From NCBI RefSeq assembly GCF_040054535.1, contig NC_090779.1, positions 21,188,501 to 21,252,500 on the forward strand: DNA of 64,000 nucleotides, written 5' to 3'. Positions 13,536-24,405 of this stretch are shown piece by piece; the stretch's first letter is position 1; each line of letters starts with the position of its first letter. The position numbers were made by a program, and so were the translations under genes. The notes below the pieces were generated by a model, which was not told where the DNA came from, made no database searches, and saw nothing but the letters and a program-made list of their open reading frames with translations. The stretch is from Antennarius striatus (taxonomy: Eukaryota > Chordata > Actinopteri > Lophiiformes > Antennariidae).

Positions 13536-14350
13536 GTGACCCAATGCAGGTCGGGCCAACACCGGCCCTTTTGACCGATCAGACCCTAGAACTCAAGACA
13601 TTAGACGGAGGTTAGTCCGGCGGGGTACAGGAAGTTCCAGTTTGAAACAAGGGTGTTCAAACTGTTGGCATTGCAGAGAGCGTCATGCACAAAGAGTTCA
13701 CGATGCGTTGTTGGTCAGAAGAATGTTTTCCCAAGATATTATCCTATAATTTGATTCTTCAGTGTTCAGTTTCCTCAGCGTCTTGTGTTAACTCGGCACA
13801 AGTTTTACATACCTTAATAAAATTATTTCAAAGGGCAGTAAATGTTTCAAATTCTTCAGTAGCTCGGGTCCTAAAGGTCTGTCATAATATCCAGCTGACA
13901 TGAGGATGAACTTGTCACTGGTTATATTTCAAGGTCAGCCCTGTTTAGGAGGATGTGAGTAGAAATGACTGGTTCGATATCTGTCATGACTTCACAGTGG
14001 GGCTCACTCATTCACAAAACGAAGTACATATCAGAAGCGGAGCACCGTCTTCGTTTCTCTTTCAGCCGTCAGTCGATCTGTTTTTGTTCTGCTTAGTGCA
14101 CCAGCTGCTCGGTCTGAAGCATGAAAACATGAGGCCCAACATGAGCCCAGAGCTGGGATGCATTTATAAGTCGGGTCACGTAATGAAAGACGGGAATTCA
14201 AAATGAGAGGCGGAGTCCCTGAGCGTCGACAGTCTGCTACAGTCCGCTGAAACACGCCGGCTTCACTTTCTCTTTTCTGCGGACGGAAGCTGCTGAAGCT
14301 CAAACACGGGTGGTTTGTAGGATGGCGGATGATGTCACATCGGTTTGGCA

Positions 14351-14810
14351 TCACAGCTTCTATGTTGCACCTCTTGGTCAAATTATACGCAGCTTTGGAA
14401 TAAGTTTTCATTGTTATTCTGACGATACACAACTGTATATGCCCATAAAAGCAGACAATCGATCGGAATTAATTGAACTAGAGGCCTGTCTTTTTGCTGT
14501 GAATAGTTGGATGTCAAGTAATTTCTTGCTCCTAAACCCAGACAAAACTGAGATGCTAATCATTGGCCCTGCCCGACATAGACACCAATTTGAGCAACTA
14601 CGTTTGTAAATAACTGTTTGATATCCCAAAGTTAAATAGTCAAGAATCGTGGAGTTACGTTAGGTTCAACTGCAGGGGTAATCATACAATTTTTTCTACA
14701 AAGGTCAGGGATATTGTCCATGTGCATATTGTAAAGCCCTTTGAGACATTTTCTATGAATCTGGGATATATATGAATAAATACACTTGAAACTTGACTTA
14801 AAGTTGATCA
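14351..14810 (+). mobile_element. Truncated LINE (L2/Maui-like) with 3' tail
   Basis: The frame at 14310-14609 encodes a piece of a non-LTR reverse transcriptase: PLGQIIRSFGISFHCYSDDT, then a stretch ending NPDKTEMLIIGP. YSDD stands at the catalytic YADD box of the polymerase, and the spacing to NPDKTE is typical of L2-clade elements such as Maui. The frame stops soon after, and at 14721-14805 there is a decayed LINE 3' end (TGTAAAGCCCTTTGAGACAT, ending ATGAATAAATACACTTGAAA), the usual L2-type tail. The element is 5'-truncated, as most LINE copies are, and cannot be active. The border on the left is uncertain to about 50 bases. Confidence 0.85.
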
Positions 14811-15104
14811 CATGTATTGTTGCTATTTATGTTTTGAATGGAATCTTCCTGAGAACACCCACGCTTAGACGGTGTCAGTCACTTTTCAGACGTAAAAAAT
14901 TAAAGCAAATCTAATTAAATAGATAATAATTTTGGAACAGACTAAAATATTACCCTGAGAATGATTAGTCATAGATTTACTAATTGTCTAACATGTCTTG
15001 TAGCACAGCCATCAGGTATCAGTACTCCAACCAAATACCTGAGTACTTCCAAATATCAGTATTCTAATAAGCTAAGTTAGAGAACATGAGAAACATTAAA
15101 CCTG

Positions 15105-15150
15105 ATTACAGACAGATAGAGAGGCAGACAGACAGACGGACAGACAGACC
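15105..15150. repeat. GACA-rich simple repeat
   Basis: Imperfect (GACA)n run, a common simple repeat in fish genomes. Confidence 0.8.
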
Positions 15151-15164
15151 TGCACTATATTTAG

Positions 15165-15180
15165 TGACCAGCAGGGGGTG
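15165..15180 (+). promoter_or_regulatory. Possible CTCF-type site
   Basis: GACCAGCAGGGGGTGA matches the forward CTCF core fairly well. It is a motif match only and lies in the opposite orientation to the candidate at 7364-7382. Confidence 0.3.
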
Positions 15181-15336
15181 AGGCACTTCAGTGGTCAAAT
15201 CAGAAGATGGCCACACTTTAAAGTTGCTGTATTCTTCAACATCAAATAATGTTCATGATGTAGAAAACATAAATAATTGCTGTGCTCTCTCTTGAGTTAA
15301 CGGTGGACGCCTTTGATTCACTTGTTCATGGGTTGG

Positions 15337-15925
15337 GTTGAGTTTGGTTAGAGCTAGGGTTAGGGATAATATCATGGTTAGAGTTAAGGTGAGGGATAAT
15401 ATCATGGTTAGAGTTAAGGTTAGGGATAATATCATGGTTAGAGTTAGGGTTAGGGATAATATCATGGTTAGAGTTAAGGTTAGGGATAATATCATGGTTA
15501 GGGTTAGGGTTGGGGTTTGGATCAGAGTTAGAGTTTGGACCAGTGTTAGGCCGTGGTTAGGGTTGTGCTTAGGATAGGGCCAGGGTTAAGGTTATGATTA
15601 ATATTAGAGTTAGTTTTAAGATTGGTTTGGGTTTGGTTAGAGTTAGGGTTAGGGATAACCTCATGGTTAGGGTAGGGGTGAAGGTTGAGGTTGGGTTTTG
15701 GATCAGCGTTAGGGTTAAGATGAAAGTTAGGATCAGGGTTAGGTTTAGGGTTATGTTTAAGGTTAATATTATAGTTAAGGTTGTTTGGTTTGGGTTCAGT
15801 TAGAGTCAGGGTTAGGTACAGCATTAGAGTCAGTGTTAGTGTAATGGCCACAGTAAGGGTTAGGGTTTGGATCAGGGTTAAGATTAGGATTACAATTCGG
15901 ATTTTGTGTAGGGTTAAGGATACGG
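15337..15925. repeat. Telomere-like minisatellite
   Basis: About 590 bases dominated by TTAGGG-like words (GTTAGGGTTAGGG, GTTAAGGTTAGGG). Five copies of a 30-base unit run from about 15360 to 15509, each holding GGGATAATATCATGGTTAGA; the rest is a degenerate GTTAGG array. Open frames across it on both strands are by-products of the repeat. Confidence 0.9.
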
Positions 15926-16372
15926 TCATGGTAAATTGATTCTTTATATTTTTTCACTTGCTTTCCTTTCTCACAATTAAAGTCAGCAACTGCTATATCA
16001 GAGTTCATCTGCAAGGATTGAGAATGTAATTCTGATTTGATAAATATTATTAATGCAGTTAAACGTATAGGCAGTATAAATTCATTGTTTGCAAAAGACA
16101 CACTCTTTTGACAAAATCCAATGTAGAATTTCAGAATCAATGAATAAATGAATCAATCGAAGGTTATCTTCCAGAGCAAGTAATCAAAATGTTGATCAAT
16201 AATAAATAACAATAAAGCAGGCAGCTGGCATAGCTTCCAAACTGTATTCAAACGCACAAAATCCAGGTTTCAGAGTAAATCCACCAAGAAATGCAGCTCC
16301 TGTTGTTAGAGAGTGACAAACCAGACCGTTGTCCACAGAGCAGTAAATCTGTCGCTTGGAGTTAATCCAGGT

Positions 16373-16482
<110 letters not shown>

Positions 16483-17634
16483 CTCTGCCACCAGTGCAGG
16501 ACAATGCAGTCGTTGTAGAGTTGCTGGTTTACAGCAGGCAGCAGGTGTGAAGGCTGACACCTCTCCTGTCAGTCCGCACATTTTGGGTTTATTAAGTGGT
16601 TTGTGTGTGCGTGCGTTTGCATGTATGTGTGTGTATGTATATGTGTGTGTGTGCATTGTATGTGTGTAGAGACTTTTTTCAGTATTATTTGACATCTGTA
16701 CTCAGTGCAGAAAAACTTAAAGAAGTTGTGAAAGCACAGAGTCCAACATGACAACAACAACAACAACAAGGATAACACAACGTCTGAGTGGCGCTCTGAG
16801 CGTCTGACGACAGCTGCTGTGTTCACCTCGGACAGCTGAGTGTGTGTGTGCTTTAGCATCGGGGGTTGAACCCATGGCAGACCTCCACAGGACCATGAAT
16901 GTCATCTGAAGCTCAGCTGTAGGACCACATAGAAACCAGGAAGGATCCCCACTTAGAAGAGATCAAATCCATCAAACAGGAGCTCGGACACGACGGTTTC
17001 TGAGCTGTTAATTGTGTCTCTGATTGGTCCGACAGCACCGACAGATTTTAATGCCAATCTCTACACAACTTCCTAACTGTGTGTGCAAGTTTTTCTGGAT
17101 CTTGGACATGAAATCTTTGTGTCTGAAGGTGGGCCGTCATCATCAGTGGGGGGTCAGAGCAGTAAAACAGTGTGATGTGCTGCAATGTCTGGGCCTCTGT
17201 CAGGCCTCCCGCTGGGCAGCATCACCTGCTGGAAGATGACCGACCTCCTGCAGCGAGGCTGTAATCAGTTACACTAAGGTTTGGCCCAGGTGATTAGTGA
17301 GGTGTCAGCGCTTCAGAGGGGATTATGTCAAGGGGTACCGGTCCTCATGACCCTCAGGATGTTCCAGGGTGATGGCCGGTCTTTCTTCCCTCCTAGGCCA
17401 GAAGAATCCCTGGGGACCAGGCAGCCTCTTCTGTCACTCATCCTGCCCCGAGTAGCCCAACGCTAACAGGAGGGGAGGGGGGACCAGGGGCGACTGTGAT
17501 CTGGATCACAATGTGATCAGTTAAACTGGATCGCAACCCAACTGGTTAGTCCAGTTGGTAATTACTGGTTCTTGTGCTATTCTCATGTTGATCCAGATGA
17601 GGTGTTAGCAATAGCATCACAATCCTTAAAGTAG

Positions 17635-17707
17635 ACACTGGAGGAGGATGAGGAGGATGAGGAAGAGGAAATGGAGGAGGAGTACCTGATGGCTAGAGGA
17701 CATCCAG
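17635..17707 (+). other. Short acidic open stretch with splice-like ends
   Basis: Frame reading T-L-E-E-D-E-E-D then a Glu-rich run and EEEYLMARGHP, ending CCAG before GTAACA, with an AG just before it. It could be an orphan acidic exon, but the GAGGAG repeats alone can create such a frame and the upstream pyrimidine tract is weak. I do not assign a gene. Confidence 0.15.
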
Positions 17708-18029
17708 GTAACACAAACTTCCAAACAAGCACTTATTCCTCCTGATTGATTTCTTTTGTTTTCATTTTTGTTAAATCTTTGTTAAAATTAAGAAAATCAT
17801 TTTAATAAAATTAATAAAAATAGAAATTTACATTACAACTTTCAGAGGTGGAAAAATATTCAGTCTTTCAAAGTTACCAAAGTACTCAAAAGAACTTCAC
17901 CTACACAGAATGTCCTCTTTTACTGTGTTGGTTTGAAGTGTTTGTGCATAAAAGTATTTGGTAATTTCAGCTGTTGGTTGAATGGAGGAGTAAAAAGTAC
18001 AGAGCTGTACTTTGTTACTTTCTTCCTCT

Positions 18030-18120
18030 GTTACACAAAAGTCAGTCGGAGGTCAGGTTCAAGAGCATCTGCTGCCCAAAGACACTTCAGCAAGGTGGGG
18101 CCGCTCCGGATCGGCCCCTC
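18030..18120. repeat. Possible SINE relic
   Basis: The words CCCAAAGACACTTCAGCAAG resemble the CCCAAGGACACTTC motif of widespread fish SINE-like repeats. Weak evidence. Confidence 0.25.
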
Positions 18121-18264
18121 TTGGTTCCCCAGGGACGTTTAGATGATCTGGTATGAGGAGTTGATTTGTGGATCCATTTTGAAACTAAATTTATGATCTG
18201 AACTTTATCTGTGAGACAGGCTTCGGTCTCGTTTTACTCCACCCGCGAACCTGCCTCCCTGCCA

Positions 18265-18420
18265 GCGAGGATTTATTTTTTCCTCCTGCGCTATCCTTCA
18301 TTTTGTCAGACCAGGTGTCTCTTTCTCTTGTTTTTTTTCTCAAATGGCAGAGATTTCATTTTGGAATGAAGCTCTTCATTTGGTTGTCAGAGATAGGACG
18401 GGTGGTGGTGGGGTGGAATA
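18265..18420. promoter_or_regulatory. Candidate proximal myod control element
   Basis: Contains an E-box (CAGGTG near 18312) and a TEAD-type GGAATG (about 18363) in a block with little simple-sequence content, about 2 kb upstream of the myod start. Function is inferred only from motif type and position. Confidence 0.25.
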
Positions 18421-19018
18421 CCTAGAGGCAGGGGGAGAAGTGAGAGAGGGAGGGAGGGAAGTGAAACCTCCAGAGACCTGTGAGGGTGTACATTTCCCTC
18501 CTGAGTTCCGGAAAATTGGCTAGATTAATGCTGCGGCAGAGGGACAGTGGTGATGATGGTGTTTCCAGATGGCCAGAGGCATCGGTGGCAGTGGCGTTGG
18601 CGCGTCGCGGCGTGGCCTCCGACCACTGGCCTGGGTTTACGAGTCGTGTAAAATCGTTTCGGGGCTGAGGCCTGGGTCCACTCAGCAGCAGATTGGGACA
18701 CCTTGTTATCCAGCCATGAAGTTCAGTGCACCTCCACAACCTCACGTCTTTAAGGAGACGCCATGACTGTGGGTGATTTTGTTTTGTTCAGTTAAGTAAA
18801 AGCATTACATTTACATAATCTCACAATGACAGAGAAAAAGGAACATCTTAATGTAGTTTAAGTTACTGTCAATGTTTATGTGCTGTATTTAAAAAAGGCC
18901 TGCCAATTATTTGTGGAGTGAAAGCGATAATCCTTTGAGTTGATGCTTTAAATATTTGCCCTAACACTTAAAGCGTCTCTGCCTCTAACCATCTGTCTGC
19001 TTTGACGGGCAGAGGATG

Positions 19019-19265
19019 ATGGCTCGTTGATTCACACGCAGCAGCGGCTCAGGTCGACCCGGGAGGCTCCACGTGTCGGTCGGTAGAGGATCGGGAGGGA
19101 GAGACCGGCGGAAGACCGACTCCGCAGCGCCCTCTAGCTGCAGCCATCGGTGACGTCACGATCGCGATCTGTTGTTGAAAATGAAGGAAGCGCGTTTTGG
19201 AATCTGTGAAGTCGATACAGCGGTGGAGAGGAAGAGGGCACAGGAGGTCAGTGGATCCTGGTCTA
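19019..19265. promoter_or_regulatory. GC-rich block with CRE and E-box, possible promoter
   Basis: A CpG-rich patch in otherwise AT-rich DNA. It carries CACGTG, a perfect cAMP-response element (TGACGTCA at 19151-19158) and a CTCF-like CAGCGCCCTCTAG at 19125-19137. Just downstream an ATG begins MKEARFGICEVDTAVERKRA, followed by a possible splice donor (CAGGAG before GTCAGT). This may be an independent CpG-type promoter with a short first exon, or a boundary element upstream of myod; no downstream partner exon was recognised. Confidence 0.35.
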
Positions 19266-20174
19266 TAAATAAATCACTGATATCTAACTTGATTACTGGA
19301 TCCACACTGTCACAGTAACTGTGTTCGAAATCGCGCTCTTTGGTTTCCTGTTAATTATAGATTCATTTTCATCAGACACAGATTATTTATTGTTTAATCA
19401 CAGTTTTTATTTATTCACGTATGTATTCATTTGTTTGTTTGTTTTTTTCCGTTTGTTTGTTTTTTGATTTATTGATTGATTTCTTCATTCATTGGATGAA
19501 GCCGTTTCAGCATCACCAACGTGACGAAACACAACTGGGGAAAACAAAGGTCAGAAGTCAGAACTGTGCCCGAACACATGAATTTAATGAGTTATATTAT
19601 TATATGCTGTTTCCATTGTAACGGTTTAGCTGCTCCTGAAACACAATATAACCTCCACCCTCCCATTTTTACAGTTGAATTTTTATTTGTGTTTTTTTTA
19701 AAATTTCATTTCCTCTTTTGTTTTGTAGTTTAAATATATGAGAAAATTTCGTTTCGCGGCATTAGTCGTTCTCTTTCTTTTGAATACTGGCGAGGTTTAT
19801 ATATTATTATTAATATTACAATTAATTTCCTTTCATTTTTAAACATGTTTTCCCTTTAATTCACACTCTGATGTTTCTTACCAATTGCATTTTTTTATAC
19901 AGAAGAATCTTTATCTGAGTTCCATAATTCACCGGCGTGCGTCACAACGGTCACAGAGGAGGCCCAGCGGGTAGGCCGTGAAAAAAGGAAGAGACAAATT
20001 GCCTGAAACATTGGATGATTTCAGAATTTATTCTTCACAGTACTTTAGTGAGTACACGTCCCACGTGTGTCCGCCCCTGTCTGTGTGCAGCAGTATATTA
20101 TCCCGCTGTTACTGCTCTGTTAGGGGTAATTGTACACTAATTACCGTGAAGTTGTAAACCCCTCCTGCTGCAAA

Positions 20175-20262
20175 CTGATTGGTCAACCTTCAGCAGACGT
20201 CGTTTTGCTGACCCCGCCCCCTGCGGGTGTCCCAAGTATAAATTAATCCAGGTCAACAGCTG
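20175..20262 (+). promoter_or_regulatory. myod2: myod core promoter (CCAAT, GC box, TATA, E-box)
   Basis: In order: ATTGG (inverted CCAAT box, 20178-20182), a GC box CCCCGCCCC (20212-20220), TATAAAT at 20237-20243, and a CAGCTG E-box at 20257-20262. This is the layout of vertebrate MyoD/MRF proximal promoters. The transcription start is expected near 20267, giving a 5' UTR of about 150 bases with no ATG before the start codon at 20421. Confidence 0.85.
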
Positions 20263-20420
20263 AGGGCAGAACAGTGTGTGACTGGACACCACATTCCCCT
20301 GAAAGCCCTGAACCCCGCGTTTCTCCTCTGTCCTTCTTCTCCAAAGTTTCTCTCTGGTCTGAAGACGTTTCTGTCTCTCTCACTGGATTTGTTCTTCTCT
20401 GGTGTGTTTGGGACGGAATC

Positions 20421-21011
20421 ATGGAGCTGTCGGATATCTCTTTCCCCATCCCTGCCCCCGATGACTTCTATGATGACCCCTGTTTCAACACCAGCGACAT
20501 GCACTTCTTCGAGGACCTGGACCCACGGCTGGTCCATGTGGGCCTTCTGAAGCCGGACGACTCCTCCTCTTCATCCTCACCTTCCCCTTCCTCATCTTCA
20601 TCCTCGTCCCCGTCATCCCTCTTGCACCTCCATCACCACGCCGAGGTGGACGACGACGAGCACGTCCGTGCCCCCAGCGGGCACCACCAGGCGGGCCGGT
20701 GCCTGCTCTGGGCCTGCAAGGCCTGCAAACGGAAGACCACCAACGCGGACCGGAGGAAGGCGGCCACGCTGCGGGAGCGTCGGCGACTCAGCAAAGTCAA
20801 CGACGCTTTCGAGACCTTGAAGCGCTGCACGACGGGTAACCCCAACCAGCGGCTGCCCAAAGTGGAGATCCTGCGCAACGCCATCAGCTACATCGAGTCC
20901 CTGCAGGCGCTGCTCCGCGGGGGGCAGGACGACGGTTTCTACCCGGTGTTGGAGCACTACAGCGGGGACTCAGACGCCTCCAGCCCGCGGTCCAACTGCT
21001 CTGACGGCATG
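20421..21011 (+). CDS. myod2: myod exon 1 (residues 1-197)
   Basis: Carries the activation domain, serine run, Cys/His motif and whole bHLH. It ends GGC ATG before the donor GTGAGT, phase 0. The frame stays open 43 codons into the intron, to 21140, so an unspliced transcript would encode a truncated protein with a foreign tail. Confidence 0.95.
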
Positions 21012-22415
21012 GTGAGTTCAGGGACCGACAGGTGTGACACAGAACCCCCCCGCCCCCCTCTGTCTGAGCGCTTTGGTTCAGCTTTTGAGTCGCTCCTGTG
21101 CGTCTTTACGCAGCGCCAAGTTCCTGCATTCCACGACTAAACGTAATGAAGGCTTTAAATAATTTATGGCGTCAGTTTTCCTCTTATCTTAGATTTTTTT
21201 GGTGGCATTTTTATATATATGAAGACCACAGAGGAGGTTTATGGATTTAGTGAAAGAGGACATGAAAGCAGTTGGTGTGAGAGAAGAGGATGCACCAACT
21301 ATATCATTATACACCCCAAAGTGACTTCCGCCAAGGTTGCAAACGAACTTTTAGTAGCTGTGATTTTTATAACATTATTCATACATGTTTTTATTGATTA
21401 TCTATATTTTGGCTTTGTATTTAAACGGAAAGTGGAACTCCATCACGTCTGTTTACGTTAATCGTGCTGTAGAAATAAACCCACGGTGGCGTCAAAATTT
21501 AACGCAATGTTGAGCAGCGGAACGCATCGAAAAATTGAGTTAATCCGCGTATAATGTCGAGCTATTAGAATAAAATGTGTGAGTACTGGATGTTAGCACA
21601 GTCATATTTATCCTTTAGAGAAAACATCGTAAAACATTTTATGAAAACGATAAAGCCATTCACAACTTTGCTCTTATTCCGCTTGTTTTCTTGACTTTAA
21701 ATTTCTTCTCCTTCTGTTATTATTATTGTTATCATTATTATTATCATTTTTATTTTTATTTTTATTTTATTTTTTCTTGAAATAAGGATTTTCTCTAAAA
21801 CCGTATCATCGTTTGTTTCATGCTGGGAACCTTCTTGTCTCCGCAGGCGGATTACACGGGCACGACCTGCCAGACCAACCGGAGGGGAAGCTACGACAGC
21901 AGCTCTTATTTCTCACAGACTCCGAACGGTGAGGACTCCCGAAGTCGTTACCAAAAACTGTTGGATCAAATTTTTAGTTTAATGAAGAATTTAAATGAAA
22001 TATCACATCAGTTAAATCAGTTTCATGAACAAATAAACAAAAAATATGAATTTTATAGTGAAAACAACTTAAGTATGACATGGGACAGAAAACGCGTCCT
22101 CATAACCCCTTCATTAACTCATTGAGTCATTGCAGGTCAGTCACACCCACCTGGTTATTACTCAGAGTAATTTCATAAATGCTTTTATCTCCTGCAGGTG
22201 GTAAGAGTGACCGCAGCTCGGTGGTCTCCAGCCTGGACTGTCTGTCCAGCATCGTGGAACGGATCTCCACCGACAGCAACAACCTGCTGTCGGCCACCGA
22301 TGCCCCCGGGTCACCGCCAGCAGACACGGCTGGCGAGGCCCCGGCCCCGGGGCCCGTCCAGATCCCCTCTCCAACCGCGAACCAGGACCCCAACCTGATC
22401 TATCAAGTCCTATAG
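20421..22415 (+). CDS. myod2: MyoD myogenic bHLH transcription factor, 3 exons
   Basis: Nuclear master regulator of skeletal muscle. It pairs with E proteins on CANNTG E-boxes and switches on muscle genes such as the neighbouring troponin T. Coding exons 20421-21011, 21847-21928 and 22198-22415 (phases 0 and 1) give 296 residues, within the usual MRF range. Order: acidic N-terminal activation domain ([31 protein letters not shown]), a serine run (about 48-66), Cys/His-rich segment [10 protein letters not shown] (94-103), basic region (about 104-123), helix-loop-helix (to about 165), Ser/Thr-rich part, helix [21 protein letters not shown] (231-248), and the C-terminal IYQVL. The basic region has the myogenic Ala-Thr pair but Leu instead of the MyoD-typical Met ([10 protein letters not shown]). 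First ATG after a TATA promoter. [19 protein letters not shown] and the Ser run suggest the extra spiny-rayed-fish paralogue myod2; myod1 is not excluded. Family certain, paralogue about 60 percent. Confidence 0.97.
21847..21928 (+). CDS. myod2: myod exon 2 (residues 198-225)
   Basis: 82 bases between CCGCAG and the donor GTGAGG. It encodes [20 protein letters not shown] and then YFSQTPN, the usual short middle exon of MRF genes. Confidence 0.95.
22198..22415 (+). CDS. myod2: myod exon 3 (residues 225-296)
   Basis: Follows acceptor CTCCTGCAG. It encodes the helix III activation motif [18 protein letters not shown], a Pro/Ala-rich stretch and the terminal IYQVL before TAG. Confidence 0.95.
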
Positions 22416-23566
22416 ACCTTCACTCCTTTGGAATTTATCCATCCAGTCATCCAACGCAGATCCACACGCTTCAGCTGAAAGTGTAGAAGTTCATTCCTGC
22501 CAGATATACGAGAAAACTTCCTGTAAAGTTTGGAATTGAAAAAAAAAAAAAAGTTTTAGTGACTTTTTACTGAAAAAACAAGCTTCATCAAAAATTAATC
22601 GAAATATTGGATGAAGGCAAATTTGATGTATGATATCAAATTAAAGCTTTTATAATGACTGAGTAAATGTCAGGATGAAGACTAAACTAAAATCATTCGC
22701 ATCAGAAATGAATTGGAATCAGCATATATTATAACTGTCTAAATTCAATAACTCTGTTAACATATACCTTGATGATAGGTGGAAATTATTTGACTAATTA
22801 AGAAAAATATTCATTATCAAAATCTTTTTTTTTTTTCAATCCAAAATTTTATTTTTTTTCTGGTAGGAATGAGCTTTCATATTTGACCCCCTTTTCTGCT
22901 GTTAAATTAAATGGAGTAAAATTTAGGTGAAAACCACATGAATGCTGGGCAGTGTCACATTTCGACATTTAAACAGGTTCAGACCGATTGAATTGTTGCT
23001 GTATTTTTAGTTTTGTTATAAGTTAAGATATAATATTTTAAGGCTCAGCTGAGTCACTCAGATGGATTTCTTTTCCCGTCTGTGTGTCAGTCTCTGATGA
23101 AGGACGGAGGCCAAAAACATCCATTTACATTCCTCCACTTTCCATCTGAAGTCTAAAAGCCCCAGCTGTTCAATGCCCTCAGGAGAGAAAAAAAAACCCG
23201 CAACAGTTTTGTGATATTTTAGAGAGACACCAAATACAGTTTCTGTAGAAAAACTGTAAATAATAACTGAACTAACAATAAATTTTGAGGGTATTGTAGT
23301 GACTTATAGTGGTTTAAACCTCCTTTCTGTCCAAGTCGAACAAAAATCTATAAATATATTTCATTTGTCTTTTTCATTCACTGCAGCAGAGGACCATTTT
23401 TTTCTGTTTCTGTACATATTATGTAAATAAGAGCTGATTTGTTCCAACTGAAATTATTAATTATGTATTTAATGTTTCTGTCTGTATTTGCTTTTGTTTG
23501 TTGTGAAAATGTTAAACTTAAACTTTATATTTATACATCTGAAAACTGAGTGAAAGTCTATTGACA

Positions 23567-23598
23567 AATAAACAACCTGCTTATTTATACAAAATAAA
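23567..23598 (+). terminator. myod2: myod polyadenylation signals
   Basis: AATAAA at 23567-23572 and again at 23593-23598, about 1.15 kb after the stop codon, a 3' UTR length normal for MyoD. The UTR is AT-rich with no other ORF. Which signal is used cannot be told from sequence. Confidence 0.7.
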
Positions 23599-24149
23599 TT
23601 ACCGCTTCTTAATTTCTTTTAAATTAGGAAATATTTGCTCATTAGGCCTCAAGATAATTTCATTTCTTAATCAGTGTAAGAAATAATTTCTTTGGGGAAA
23701 GTGGCAGAGAAAACGTTATTGCATTATTTAATAAATGCAGCTATACATGATTTGAAATCTTAAAAATTATTGATCATACATCGGTTTAATTCGTCATTTT
23801 CCGTATAATAGTTATTCCAATAACGTTAAATAAGAGTCATACTTCTGTATCCATACTTCTTATAGCAATGTTTTCTATATTTTTTTTTTTTAAAAAACAA
23901 CATTTAAAATCTTACATTACAAATTAATTTTAGAATTTAGGCTTTGTGTCTGAATAGAAAACATTTTTACGGTGTGGCAGCGAATGATCTGAGATCAATT
24001 AAACTTCATGACTCTAGTAGCCACACCAAATCCGGAAGGATGGAATACATTTAGCTGTCAGGTATTTCTTTAAAAATTAAAATATTTAAAAACTCCTTTT
24101 GCTGACCGAACTCTTCTGCTTCACGGAAGTCAGAAGAGACGCGAAACGC

Positions 24150-24405
24150 AACGACCTCCGTGAGCCAAAGAGCAACACCGCCACCTCGTGGCCAACAGGA
24201 GAACCGCAGGTGAATTATGACGCCAACGCTTGAAAAAAGAAACTACCCAATGATCCATCCATCCATGTGTTGGAGGTGTCCGGCAGCCAGAAAACCCGGA
24301 GGGAAACAGCCGTGAGAACATTCTAACTCACTCCAGAAAGGGATCGAACCTTTAACCTACTGTGAGGTGACACCCATATCCACTGCGCCACCTAGTGATA
24401 AATGA
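24150..24405. repeat. Decayed dispersed fish repeat
   Basis: The right end, GGGATCGAACCTTTAACC ... CACTGCGCCACCTAGTG, is a degraded copy of a phrase very common in fish repeats (GGGATCGAACC ... TAACCACTGCGCCACC). ATCCATCCATCCATG just upstream is also typical. The element is probably a SINE or LINE tail and is not intact. Confidence 0.5.

Larger units (their letters stand above)
1361..14350. other. Long gene-poor region upstream of myod
   Basis: About 13 kb with no exon I can support. It holds two CA microsatellites, short repeat relics, a few blocks that look like conserved non-coding elements (listed separately) and small hairpins. An ORF of 118 codons at 1639-1995 overlaps a similar-sized ORF on the other strand; neither matches a family I know and neither has splice context, so I do not call it a gene. 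Confidence 0.5.

Noticed and set aside
14310-14360. Start of the 99-codon ORF as a host gene (MVCRMADDVTSVW)
   Set aside because: Downstream residues are LINE reverse transcriptase; the first codons are flanking sequence read by chance.
15253-15929. Repetitive ORFs over the telomere-like array
   Set aside because: Frames created by the GTTAGG and 30-base repeats.
20253-20957. Minus-strand ORFs across myod exon 1
   Set aside because: Shadows of the GC-rich myod coding exon.
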